The notes below the pieces were generated by a model that did not search any database, was not told the DNA's origin, and worked only from the letters and a program-made list of their open reading frames with translations. The position numbers and the translations under genes were made by a program. Below, piece by piece: positions 1 through 5,457 of a stretch of 6,468 nucleotides of DNA (its first letter is position 1; each line of letters opens with the position of its first letter). The stretch is from Sporichthyaceae bacterium (GTDB lineage: Bacteria > Actinomycetota > Actinomycetes > JACCYY01), in assembly GCA_013696235.1 (NCBI GenBank), contig JACCYY010000120.1, positions 1-6,468 of the forward strand, written 5' to 3'.

Positions 1-2
1 TC

Positions 3-695
3 CTCTACGCCGGCACCCACTACGGGCTGTTCCAGCTGCCCGAGCAGGGAGAAGCCACGCGCGTCGCAGACCGCGTACAGGACTTCATGGGGTTCACCGT
101 CGCCGGCCCGAACCAGTACCTCGCCAGCGGGCATCCGGGCGAGGGACAGGACGGCCCGTCCTCGCTCGGGCTGATCGAGTCCACAGACGGCGGGCTCACC
201 TGGCAATCCCGATCGCTGGCCGGCGAGGCGGACTTCCACGCTCTGGAGGCCCGACACGGGCTGGTCTACGGGCTGAACTCGCTGACCGGTGAGTTCATGG
301 TCAGCGCGGACAAGGAGTCGTGGGAGACCCGCACTCAGATCCCGATGGCCGACTTCGCGGTGAGCCCCGACGACCCGGACGCTCTGCTGGCCACCACCCA
401 GCAGGGGCTCGTGCGCAGCGACGACGGTGGACGGACGTTCCAGTCGATGCCGGGAGTGCCCCTCCTGCAGGTGGTGTCCTGGGCGATGGACGGGACGATC
501 GTGGGCATCGAGCCCGATGGGACGGTCCATGCCAGCACCGACGACGGGCAGACCTGGGAGCAGCGCGGCAGCCTTGACGAGGCACCGCATGCACTCACCG
601 CACAGAGTGACAGTGACATCGTTGCCGCCGTCGAGGGCGCGATCCTCGCATCGAGCGACGGCGGTCGAAGTTTCACCGTCAGGTACTCCGGGTAA
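3..695 (+). CDS. F510_1955-type Asp-box (BNR) beta-propeller protein, 3' part
   Basis: The reading frame is already open at position 3 and ends with TAA at 693-695, so 230 residues of the C-terminal part are visible and the start lies upstream of the window. Five Asp-box-like turns (S-x-D-x-G-x-T-W/F) recur: STDGGLTW, a weak SADKESW, SDDGGRTF, STDDGQTW and SSDGGRSF. They mark successive blades of a beta-propeller of the sialidase/BNR class. The segment DFMGFTVAGPNQYLASGHPG is one I recognise from the actinobacterial F510_1955 glycosylhydrolase family, whose members are usually about 300 residues and exported; the signal peptide would lie outside the window. No sialidase catalytic arginine triad can be assigned here, so enzyme activity is unproven and a binding or surface role is equally possible. 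It converges on the operon on the other strand and shows no functional link to it. Confidence 0.85.
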   Translation, partial: LYAGTHYGLFQLPEQGEATRVADRVQDFMGFTVAGPNQYLASGHPGEGQDGPSSLGLIESTDGGLTWQSRSLAGEADFHALEARHGLVYGLNSLTGEFMVSADKESWETRTQIPMADFAVSPDDPDALLATTQQGLVRSDDGGRTFQSMPGVPLLQVVSWAMDGTIVGIEPDGTVHASTDDGQTWEQRGSLDEAPHALTAQSDSDIVAAVEGAILASSDGGRSFTVRYSG

Positions 696-704
696 GCGCC
701 GGTC

Positions 705-721
705 TCCGCGATCTCCGCGGA
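705..721 (+). terminator. Hairpin after the beta-propeller gene
   Basis: TCCGCG (705-710) pairs fully with CGCGGA (716-721) around the 5-nt loop ATCTC, starting 10 nt after the stop codon. There is no T-run behind it (TGTCATAAG follows), which is common for GC-rich actinobacterial terminators. The position suits the end of the upstream transcript; termination itself is inferred. Confidence 0.45.
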
Positions 722-738
722 TGTCATAAGAGGGCCCC

Positions 739-857
739 TTGAGCAGTGCTGATGAGACTCGGGCTCGGATCGAAGCAGTCCGGCTGGGTGGACCGGCCAT
801 CACCTGCGTGGCGAGCTCACGGTTGCCGTCGACCCGGACATCAACCTGCGGGCTTGC
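739..857 (+). pseudogene. Remnant of a CDF cation transporter C-terminal domain, frameshifted
   Basis: Frame 1 from 739 reads LSSADETRARIEAVRL (to 786). After a shift of frame, the frame from 789 reads WTGHHLRGELTVAVDPDINL. Joined, they give the pattern EAVRLxWTGHxLxxELxVxVDPDxxL, which resembles the cytoplasmic domain of cation diffusion facilitators, where R-W-x-G-H is followed by alternating beta-strand residues and V-D-P-D/A. One missing base near 786-788 (CTGGGTGG where an extra codon base would restore R-W) explains the break. There is no start or ribosome site for it, and no stop follows at the expected place: the similarity fades near 857, inside the 3' end of the opposite-strand methyltransferase gene. 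The recognition is by eye. A chance resemblance in GC-rich DNA is possible, but the stretch is not explained by either neighbour. Confidence 0.5.
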
Positions 858-1497
858 GAGTCGCGGGGCGTGTCGCCCGGCCGAGGATGTGCGGGGACGC
901 GGGCGAAGGCCGGCCCGGCGGGAACGCGAAGCGGTGGATCTCGTCGACGACGAACCCGGCCGCGACGATCGACTTCGCGGCGTCCCGCCCGGTGTGGCAG
1001 CCACCGAGCAGCCGTGGCCAGAGCGTCGCGTCGACGACTCGCTGGACTCGGCGAAGCGCGCCGGCGCCGTCGGCGACGACGTGCTCGTAGAACCGCAGAC
1101 TGCCCCCCGGGCGCACGATCCGGAAGGCTTCCGCCAGCACGGCCGCGGGGTCCCGTACCGAGCACAGCACCAGCGAGAGCACCGCGGCGTCCACCGACTC
1201 GTCGGGCACGGGTAGTCGATCGCCACTCGCGTCGACGACCTCGATCGGGACGGCGGCTGCCCGGGCTTGCTCGGTGGCTCTGGCCCGAAGGTACGGCTCT
1301 GGTTCGACGGCGAGCACGCTGCTGACCGTGCTCGGGTAGGACGTGAAGTTTCCGCCGTCCCCCGCCCCGACCTCCACCACGTCTCCGACCAGGCCCGCGA
1401 GCAGTCGGCGGCGATGGTCCGCCGCACCTTGCCGGTCCATTGCGGGCCGGACCCGCGCGTACACGCGGGCGAACAACGGGTGGGTCGACGTCGGCAT
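841..1497 (-). CDS. METTL7-like class I SAM-dependent methyltransferase
   Basis: This 218-residue protein has a class I methyltransferase fold. Motif I, VVEVGAGDGGNF, is at residues 40-51. The acidic end of the next strand is AVEPEP at 63-68, and the motif IV region DAAVLSLVLCSV is at 103-114. RIVRPGGSLRFYEHV at 126-140 is the post-motif strand. The combination LVLCSV, RPGG, FYEHV, a later GCHTGR (166-171) and SPHILG (201-206) matches the human METTL7/TMT1 family (LVLCSV, RPGG, EHV, GCNLTR, PHIYGY) better than UbiE-type enzymes. Human METTL7B/TMT1B is known to methylate alkyl thiols and H2S; transferring that activity to this protein is inference. The ATG at 1497 was preferred over the GTG at 1581 because homologues begin close to HPLFARVYAR and the extra 28 residues look non-coding. 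No ribosome site precedes the ATG, so a leaderless message is possible. The last nine residues (RPATRKPAG) are read antisense to the CDF remnant, so the original C-terminus was probably replaced. It lies 90 nt after the desulfurase gene and may be the end of that operon. Confidence 0.85.
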   Translation of the reverse strand: MPTSTHPLFARVYARVRPAMDRQGAADHRRRLLAGLVGDVVEVGAGDGGNFTSYPSTVSSVLAVEPEPYLRARATEQARAAAVPIEVVDASGDRLPVPDESVDAAVLSLVLCSVRDPAAVLAEAFRIVRPGGSLRFYEHVVADGAGALRRVQRVVDATLWPRLLGGCHTGRDAAKSIVAAGFVVDEIHRFAFPPGRPSPASPHILGRATRPATRKPAG

Positions 1498-1498
1498 C

Positions 1499-1510
1499 CC
1501 ACGAACGTGG
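1499..1510. repeat. Inverted repeat CCACG-AA-CGTGG before the methyltransferase start
   Basis: Two perfect 5-bp arms flank a 2-bp centre, starting 2 nt upstream of the ATG and covering the candidate -10 element. The place suits a repressor site; short palindromes also arise by chance in GC-rich DNA. Confidence 0.35.
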
Positions 1511-1532
1511 TGTGCTGATCCACGAGTGTCAA
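1504..1532 (-). promoter_or_regulatory. Candidate internal promoter of the methyltransferase gene
   Basis: On the minus strand a perfect TTGACA (top strand TGTCAA, 1527-1532) is followed after 17 nt by CACGTT (1509-1504), a poor -10 that keeps only the A and the final T of TAnnnT. The start ATG lies 6 nt further on, so a transcript from here would begin at or next to the start codon. This fits the missing ribosome site. The -10 is weak, so this is a candidate only. Confidence 0.35.
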
Positions 1533-1587
1533 CTCTGAGCGGGGAACCCGATCCGGTGGCCCGGCTCGCACGGAGGCGCACGGTCGG

Positions 1588-2733
1588 TCACGTCGCGCGC
1601 GCGGCGATCAGGTCCGCGGCTTGATCGACCTCTGCCTCGGTGGTCCAACGTCCAAGCGTGAGCCGGAGCGCCGCGTTCGCGCGATCGGCCGTAAGCCCCA
1701 TGGCGGTCAGCACCGCGGATGGCTGGTGGACGCCCTCGTGGCAGGCCGATCCGGTGGCTGCGGCGATGCCGGGAATCGACGCGAGCAGTTCTCGGCCTCG
1801 GGTCCCGGCGATGCTGATGTTGAGGGTGCCGGGCAGGCGCTTGGTGGGGTGCCCATTGAGCTCGACTCGGCCGGGAAGACGCTCAGCGAGCCGATGGTGG
1901 AGGCGGTCGCGGAGTCCGGCCAGACGGGTCACACTGCCTTGGATCTCCTCAGCGGCGATCGTGGCGGCTGCCCCGAGCGCGACAACCAGCGCGACGTTCT
2001 CCGTCCCTGCGCGCAGGCCACGCTCCTGCCCGCCGCCGCGGATCGTGGGCTGCAGGCTGGTGCCGGACCGGAGGTAGAGGGCGCCGACGCCCTTGGGCGC
2101 GTACATCTTGTGACCGACGACGGTGAGCAGGTCCACCCCGAGCTCGTCGACGTGGATGTGGATCTTGCCGACCGCCTGGGCCGCGTCCGTGTGGAACATC
2201 GCACCGTGGCTGTGGGCGATCGCGGCAAGCTCGGCGATTGGTTGCAGCGTTCCGGTCTCGGCGTTCCCCGCCATGATCGACACCAGCGCGGTCCGGTCGC
2301 TGATGGCATGGCTGAGGTCGGCTGGGTCCACCCGGCCATGCCCATCGACCGGCAGGTAGGTCACCTGGAAGCCGTCGGTCTCGAGGCTGCGGCAGGTTGC
2401 CAGCACGGCCGGGTGCTCGGTGACCTGGGTGATGACTCCGTCACCGCGATCCCGGTTGGCGAGCACGGACCCGCGGATCGCCAGGTCGTCCGTCTCGGAC
2501 CCTCCCCCGGTGAAGATGATCTGGTCGGATCGGGTCCGGAGGAGATCCGCCACGCGGCGCCTTGCCGCAGCGACCGCGGTGCGGGGCGCGGCGGCATAGT
2601 GGTGGGCGCTCGACGGGTTGCCGAAGTGGGTGGTCAGGTACGGCAGCGCTGCGTCGAGGACGCGCGGATCGACCGGGGTGGTGGCGTTGTAGTCCAGATA
2701 GATCGGACCGTCGTCGAGGGCTGGGTGGCTCAT
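1588..2733 (-). CDS. Class I (IscS/NifS-like) cysteine desulfurase
   Basis: This is a PLP-dependent enzyme of 381 residues that would convert cysteine to alanine and leave a persulfide on its own catalytic cysteine. The N-terminal signature is IYLDYNATTP (11-20). TEH at 105-107 gives the cofactor-stacking histidine, and HTDAAQAVGK (181-190) gives the PLP-binding Asp183 and Gln186. VGHKMYAPKG (206-215) gives the Schiff-base Lys209. The mobile loop ATGSACHEG (326-334) carries Cys331. This G-S-A-C loop, rather than the SufS-type R-x-G-x-x-C, places it in class I, and the length is normal. The ATG overlaps the TGA of the transporter gene (ATGA), with GAGGA at 2745-2741 seven nt before the start, so the two are probably translationally coupled. 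No IscU, SufU or tRNA-thiolation partner is visible. The local acceptors are rhodanese domains, so a role in supplying sulfane sulfur rather than general Fe-S assembly is likely (inference). Confidence 0.93.
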   Translation of the reverse strand: MSHPALDDGPIYLDYNATTPVDPRVLDAALPYLTTHFGNPSSAHHYAAAPRTAVAAARRRVADLLRTRSDQIIFTGGGSETDDLAIRGSVLANRDRGDGVITQVTEHPAVLATCRSLETDGFQVTYLPVDGHGRVDPADLSHAISDRTALVSIMAGNAETGTLQPIAELAAIAHSHGAMFHTDAAQAVGKIHIHVDELGVDLLTVVGHKMYAPKGVGALYLRSGTSLQPTIRGGGQERGLRAGTENVALVVALGAAATIAAEEIQGSVTRLAGLRDRLHHRLAERLPGRVELNGHPTKRLPGTLNISIAGTRGRELLASIPGIAAATGSACHEGVHQPSAVLTAMGLTADRANAALRLTLGRWTTEAEVDQAADLIAARAT

Positions 2734-4013
2734 ACCCGGTTCCTCGGATGGGTCTCGTACATCCGTACGAAGACCAGCAGCCCCGACACGGCAGTGAGGG
2801 CGGCGACGACCCAGATCGCGTTCGGGATGCCGAAGGCGTCCGCCAGCAGGCCGGCAGCCAGTGCGCCAACGGCGAACCCGCCGTCGCGCCAGAGCCGGTA
2901 AACACCCACCGATCGAGCCCGCCAGGACGGATGGGCGACATCGCCGATCGTGGCGAGCAGCGTCGGGTACACCATGGCGGTGCCTGCACCGAGGAGCACC
3001 GCTGCCACCGCCCACGCCCCGAACGACCGACCGGCCGCGACCAGTCCGAGCGCGCCAGCTTGCAGGAACATCCCGCCGACGATCAGCGCCTTGCGCCCGA
3101 TCCGGTCCGACAACGCACCGGTGACCAGCTGCCCGAGGCCCCACACCGCAGGGTAGAGCGCGGCCAGCAGCCCGATCCGGGTGATCGACAACCCGGCGGC
3201 GGCGAACAGCCCGGGGAACAGCCCCCACGCGAGACCGTCGTTGAGGTTGTTGACCATGCCGGCCTGGCTGGCCGCCGAGAGCGCGGGGTCGCGGAAGCTG
3301 GTCTGCGTGAACACCTGCCGGTCGGTGAGCTCGCCGTGGAGATGATCATGGCGTCCGTCCGGGTTGGCGGCGTAGCCGGCCGCTTCCAGACGCGCGTGGT
3401 CGCGGGTCTCACGAACCGCCAACGTGGACAGGCCGAGCCCGAGCGCGACGAACGCGATACCGAGGTAGAAGGGCTCGGGTCGCAGGCCATGACGGGCGGC
3501 GAGGTATCCGGTGGCCAGGGCGGTCGCGGCGACGGCGAGATAGCCGGCCGCCTCGTTGAGGCCCATCGCAAACCCGCGGCGGTCCGGTCCTACCAGGTCG
3601 ATCTTCATGATGACCGTGGTGGACCAGGTGAGCCCCTGGCTGATCCCGAGCAGCACATTCGCCGCGACCACCCACCCCCAGGAGGGCGCCCAGATGAGCA
3701 GCACCGGCACCGGCAGAGCGCAGATCCAGCCGGCGACGAGCACGGGTTTGCGGCCGTAGCGGTCGGACCAGGTCCCGGCGACGTAGTTCGTGACGGCCTT
3801 CGCCGCGCCGAACGCCAGGATGAACGTCAGCGCGCTGGTGTACGCGGTCAGCCCGAACTCACGCTCGGCGAGGAGGGGCAGCACCGTGCGTTCCTGGCCG
3901 AGCATGCCTCCGACCAGAGCATTGACCGCGACCAGGAGGGAAAACTGGGCCACGTTGACCCGCAGACCGATCCGAGGCGTGCTGTCGCGTTGGTGCGTCG
4001 CCGTCCCGGTCAC
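2730..4013 (-). CDS. MFS transporter of a sulfane-sulfur gene cluster
   Basis: This 427-residue integral membrane protein has the length and pattern of a 12-helix major facilitator. Motif A is present in both halves: GTWSDRYGRKP (80-90) in the loop after helix 2 and GALSDRIGRKA (299-309) after helix 8. The central cytoplasmic loop (about 202-250) contains a histidine cluster, RHDHLHGE (221-228). The GTG at 4013 was chosen because it overlaps the TGA of the upstream MBL-rhodanese gene (GTGA), has GGAG 8 nt before it, and leaves only a short N-terminal tail before the first helix at about residue 20. An upstream in-frame start would sit deep in the neighbouring gene and give a basic, non-membrane extension. 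The substrate cannot be read from sequence. Coupling to a persulfide enzyme on one side and a desulfurase on the other suggests a sulfur compound (sulfite, thiosulfate, thiol or similar), in or out. That is inference. Confidence 0.88.
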   Translation of the reverse strand: MTGTATHQRDSTPRIGLRVNVAQFSLLVAVNALVGGMLGQERTVLPLLAEREFGLTAYTSALTFILAFGAAKAVTNYVAGTWSDRYGRKPVLVAGWICALPVPVLLIWAPSWGWVVAANVLLGISQGLTWSTTVIMKIDLVGPDRRGFAMGLNEAAGYLAVAATALATGYLAARHGLRPEPFYLGIAFVALGLGLSTLAVRETRDHARLEAAGYAANPDGRHDHLHGELTDRQVFTQTSFRDPALSAASQAGMVNNLNDGLAWGLFPGLFAAAGLSITRIGLLAALYPAVWGLGQLVTGALSDRIGRKALIVGGMFLQAGALGLVAAGRSFGAWAVAAVLLGAGTAMVYPTLLATIGDVAHPSWRARSVGVYRLWRDGGFAVGALAAGLLADAFGIPNAIWVVAALTAVSGLLVFVRMYETHPRNRV

Positions 4014-5386
4014 CCGCTGGTCTCCAGCTCCTGCCCGGCCGCTGTGGCCCAGTCGTCCGGACCGCCGGTCAGGACCGCGACCTGCCGATGCCCGGCACGT
4101 TCCAGCACGCTGGCTGCACTTGTCGCCCGCTCTCCGTGCCCGCACATGATCACCGTGGGCCCGGTGCCGAGACCCGTGGCGGCCGCCGCGAGCGCACCGA
4201 GCTCGACGTGCGTAGCCCCCGGCAGATGTCCGCCGCGGAACTCCGCGCGTTGGCGGACGTCGAGGAGGCGTCTGTCGGCGATCCCGTCAGGAGCGACCAG
4301 CTCCATGCTGGTGGTCGACAGCCCGGCGGCGGTCCAGCCGCCCATGCCGCCGGCGAGCTCACCGACCAGCTGGTCGTACCCGATCTTCAGCGCCTGCCAC
4401 ACGACCTCCTCCACGTCCTGGTCCTCGTTACGCACGATGATCAACGCTGATCCCGGTGGTGCCAGCCAACCCAGCCAGGTCGCGAACTGAGCGCGGAGCG
4501 GGATCGACAGCGCGCCGGCGATGTGCGCCTCGACGTAGTCCGCGACCGGGCGAACGTCGATCACCAGCGCACCGTCAGCGAGCAGCCCACGGACCACCTG
4601 CGCGGGCAACGGTGCGAGCCGGCCGGTGACGCGGGGGTCGACGACGGCGGGGCCGAGGCGGTTCAACTCCCCGAGGCGGAGGAAGTACGGCGGGTAGGTG
4701 CCGAGCGAGGCGAGCAGCGCATTGACGAAGGCGTCCGCGTTCGGGACTGCCAACAGCGAGTTGGTCGCGATCTCCCGGCCGATCGTGGAGGTCCGATCCG
4801 CACCGGCCGGCGCCGAGCAGAACGAGCCGGCACCGTGCGTAGGCCAGACCGCGGTCTGCTCGGGCAGCATTGCCAAGCGGCGCAACGACTCGTACTGGGC
4901 CCGGGCCAGACCTTCGGCCGAGTCGGCGCCGAGCAGGTCAGTCCGGGCCGCTGACCCGACGATCAACGACCCACCCGTGAACACGCCGACTGGGATGGAG
5001 CCGTCGCGGAGCACGTACGACAGGTGCTCGTCGGTGTGCCCCGGGGTGGCCATCGCCGCCAGCACAAGGCCACCGAGATCGACCTCGTCGCCGTCGGCCA
5101 GACCGCGGTGGGCGAACGCCCGCCGGCCGGCCGCTGAGGCCACGACCTGCGCGCCGTCGTGGTGGGCCAGCTGCACGGCGCCGGAGAGAAAGTCGGCGTG
5201 AAGATGCGTGTCGGCGACGAACCGGATCGACAGATCACGACGGGTTGCCGCGGAACGGACCGCGCGCAGATCGCGCGGCGGATCGACCACCAGGGCGGAG
5301 CCGTCGCCGAGATCGAGCAGGTAGCAGGAGTTGCCCAGTCCCTCATCGACCACGGCCGTGAGATCGAGCGACATGCCGTTCGCCAT
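4010..5386 (-). CDS. MBL-fold persulfide dioxygenase-like protein with two rhodanese domains
   Basis: This 458-residue protein combines an ETHE1-like metallo-beta-lactamase domain (about 8-215), a first rhodanese domain (about 265-355) and a second (about 370-455), the architecture of CstB-type persulfide dioxygenase-sulfurtransferases. Metal-site motifs are THLHADF (His61, His63, Asp65), TPGHTDEH (His117) and WPTHGAGSFC (His184, Cys190). The TGD motif, whose Asp is the third iron ligand in human ETHE1, reads TGG here (Gly139). The first rhodanese has no cysteine at the active-site position (IIVRNEDQD, 316-324) and should be inactive. The second has IMCGHGERA with Cys415 as the likely sulfur carrier. 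ATG 5386 is preferred to the GTG at 5404 because GAGGTGG (5397-5391) lies just before it. It would act in the cytosol on low-molecular-weight persulfides. It is the first gene of the operon, divergent from the ArsR-rhodanese regulator. The family is clear; dioxygenase activity is uncertain given Gly139. Confidence 0.92.
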   Translation of the reverse strand: MANGMSLDLTAVVDEGLGNSCYLLDLGDGSALVVDPPRDLRAVRSAATRRDLSIRFVADTHLHADFLSGAVQLAHHDGAQVVASAAGRRAFAHRGLADGDEVDLGGLVLAAMATPGHTDEHLSYVLRDGSIPVGVFTGGSLIVGSAARTDLLGADSAEGLARAQYESLRRLAMLPEQTAVWPTHGAGSFCSAPAGADRTSTIGREIATNSLLAVPNADAFVNALLASLGTYPPYFLRLGELNRLGPAVVDPRVTGRLAPLPAQVVRGLLADGALVIDVRPVADYVEAHIAGALSIPLRAQFATWLGWLAPPGSALIIVRNEDQDVEEVVWQALKIGYDQLVGELAGGMGGWTAAGLSTTSMELVAPDGIADRRLLDVRQRAEFRGGHLPGATHVELGALAAAATGLGTGPTVIMCGHGERATSAASVLERAGHRQVAVLTGGPDDWATAAGQELETSG

Positions 5387-5390
5387 GGAC

Positions 5391-5397
5391 CCACCTC
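5391..5397 (-). promoter_or_regulatory. Ribosome binding site of the MBL-rhodanese gene
   Basis: GAGGTGG on the minus strand, 4 nt before ATG 5386 (the GAGG core is 7 nt away). It favours this start over the in-frame GTG at 5404, which lies upstream of it. Confidence 0.7.
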
Positions 5398-5427
5398 GCG
5401 TCACACCCTTGGATCCGATCTCTGTCC

Positions 5428-5434
5428 TACACTA
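5428..5434. promoter_or_regulatory. Overlapping divergent -10 elements
   Basis: TACACTA reads TACACT (5428-5433) on the plus strand and TAGTGT (5434-5429) on the minus strand, and both fit TAnnnT. The plus reading would start the regulator transcript near 5440. The minus reading would start the operon near 5422, giving a leader of about 36 nt with the ribosome site inside. The -35 regions are weak (TTATCC for the minus strand at 5457-5452 with a 17-nt spacer, and nothing clear for the plus strand), as expected for regulated actinobacterial promoters. Confidence 0.45.
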
Positions 5435-5444
5435 GTCCATGGAC
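5435..5444. promoter_or_regulatory. Candidate ArsR operator, palindrome GTCCATGGAC
   Basis: This perfect 10-bp palindrome directly abuts the shared -10 element and lies between it and the regulator's ribosome site. A dimer bound here would cover the -10/-35 spacer of the operon promoter and the transcription start of the regulator gene, so one site could control both. Assignment to the ArsR-rhodanese protein rests on position only. Confidence 0.45.
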
Positions 5445-5448
5445 CATT

Positions 5449-5453
5449 GGAGG
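5449..5453 (+). promoter_or_regulatory. Ribosome binding site of the ArsR-rhodanese gene
   Basis: GGAGG lies 4 nt before the GTG at 5458. No other in-frame start is nearby, so this supports GTG as the start codon. Confidence 0.65.
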
Positions 5454-5457
5454 ATAA

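Larger units (their letters stand above)
5383..5445. repeat. Pair of 9-bp direct repeats CCATGGACC flanking the divergent promoter
   Basis: CCATGGACC occurs at 5383-5391, over the operon's start codon, and again at 5437-5445, where it forms most of the palindrome. The copies are 54 bp apart, close to five helical turns. Two binding sites for one regulator would fit; chance is possible for 9 bp. Confidence 0.35.

Noticed and set aside
807..821. CGTG/CACG hairpin as terminator of the minus-strand operon
   Set aside because: Only 4 bp of stem with a 7-nt loop and no T-run; it lies inside the CDF-like coding remnant and is no stronger than chance.
1621..2901. Plus-strand open frame of 426 codons opposite the desulfurase
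   Set aside because: It has no recognisable domain, and the minus strand encodes a complete desulfurase with all catalytic residues.
2734..3228. Upstream in-frame extension of the cysteine desulfurase to a 546-residue protein
   Set aside because: The extension lies wholly inside the MFS gene on the same strand in another frame, is rich in Arg and Ala, and precedes a desulfurase start that already has a ribosome site and normal family length.
2562..4490. Plus-strand open frame of 642 codons
   Set aside because: It is antisense to three well-supported genes, has no family motif and has a composition rich in Arg, Gly and Pro, typical of a GC-rich shadow.
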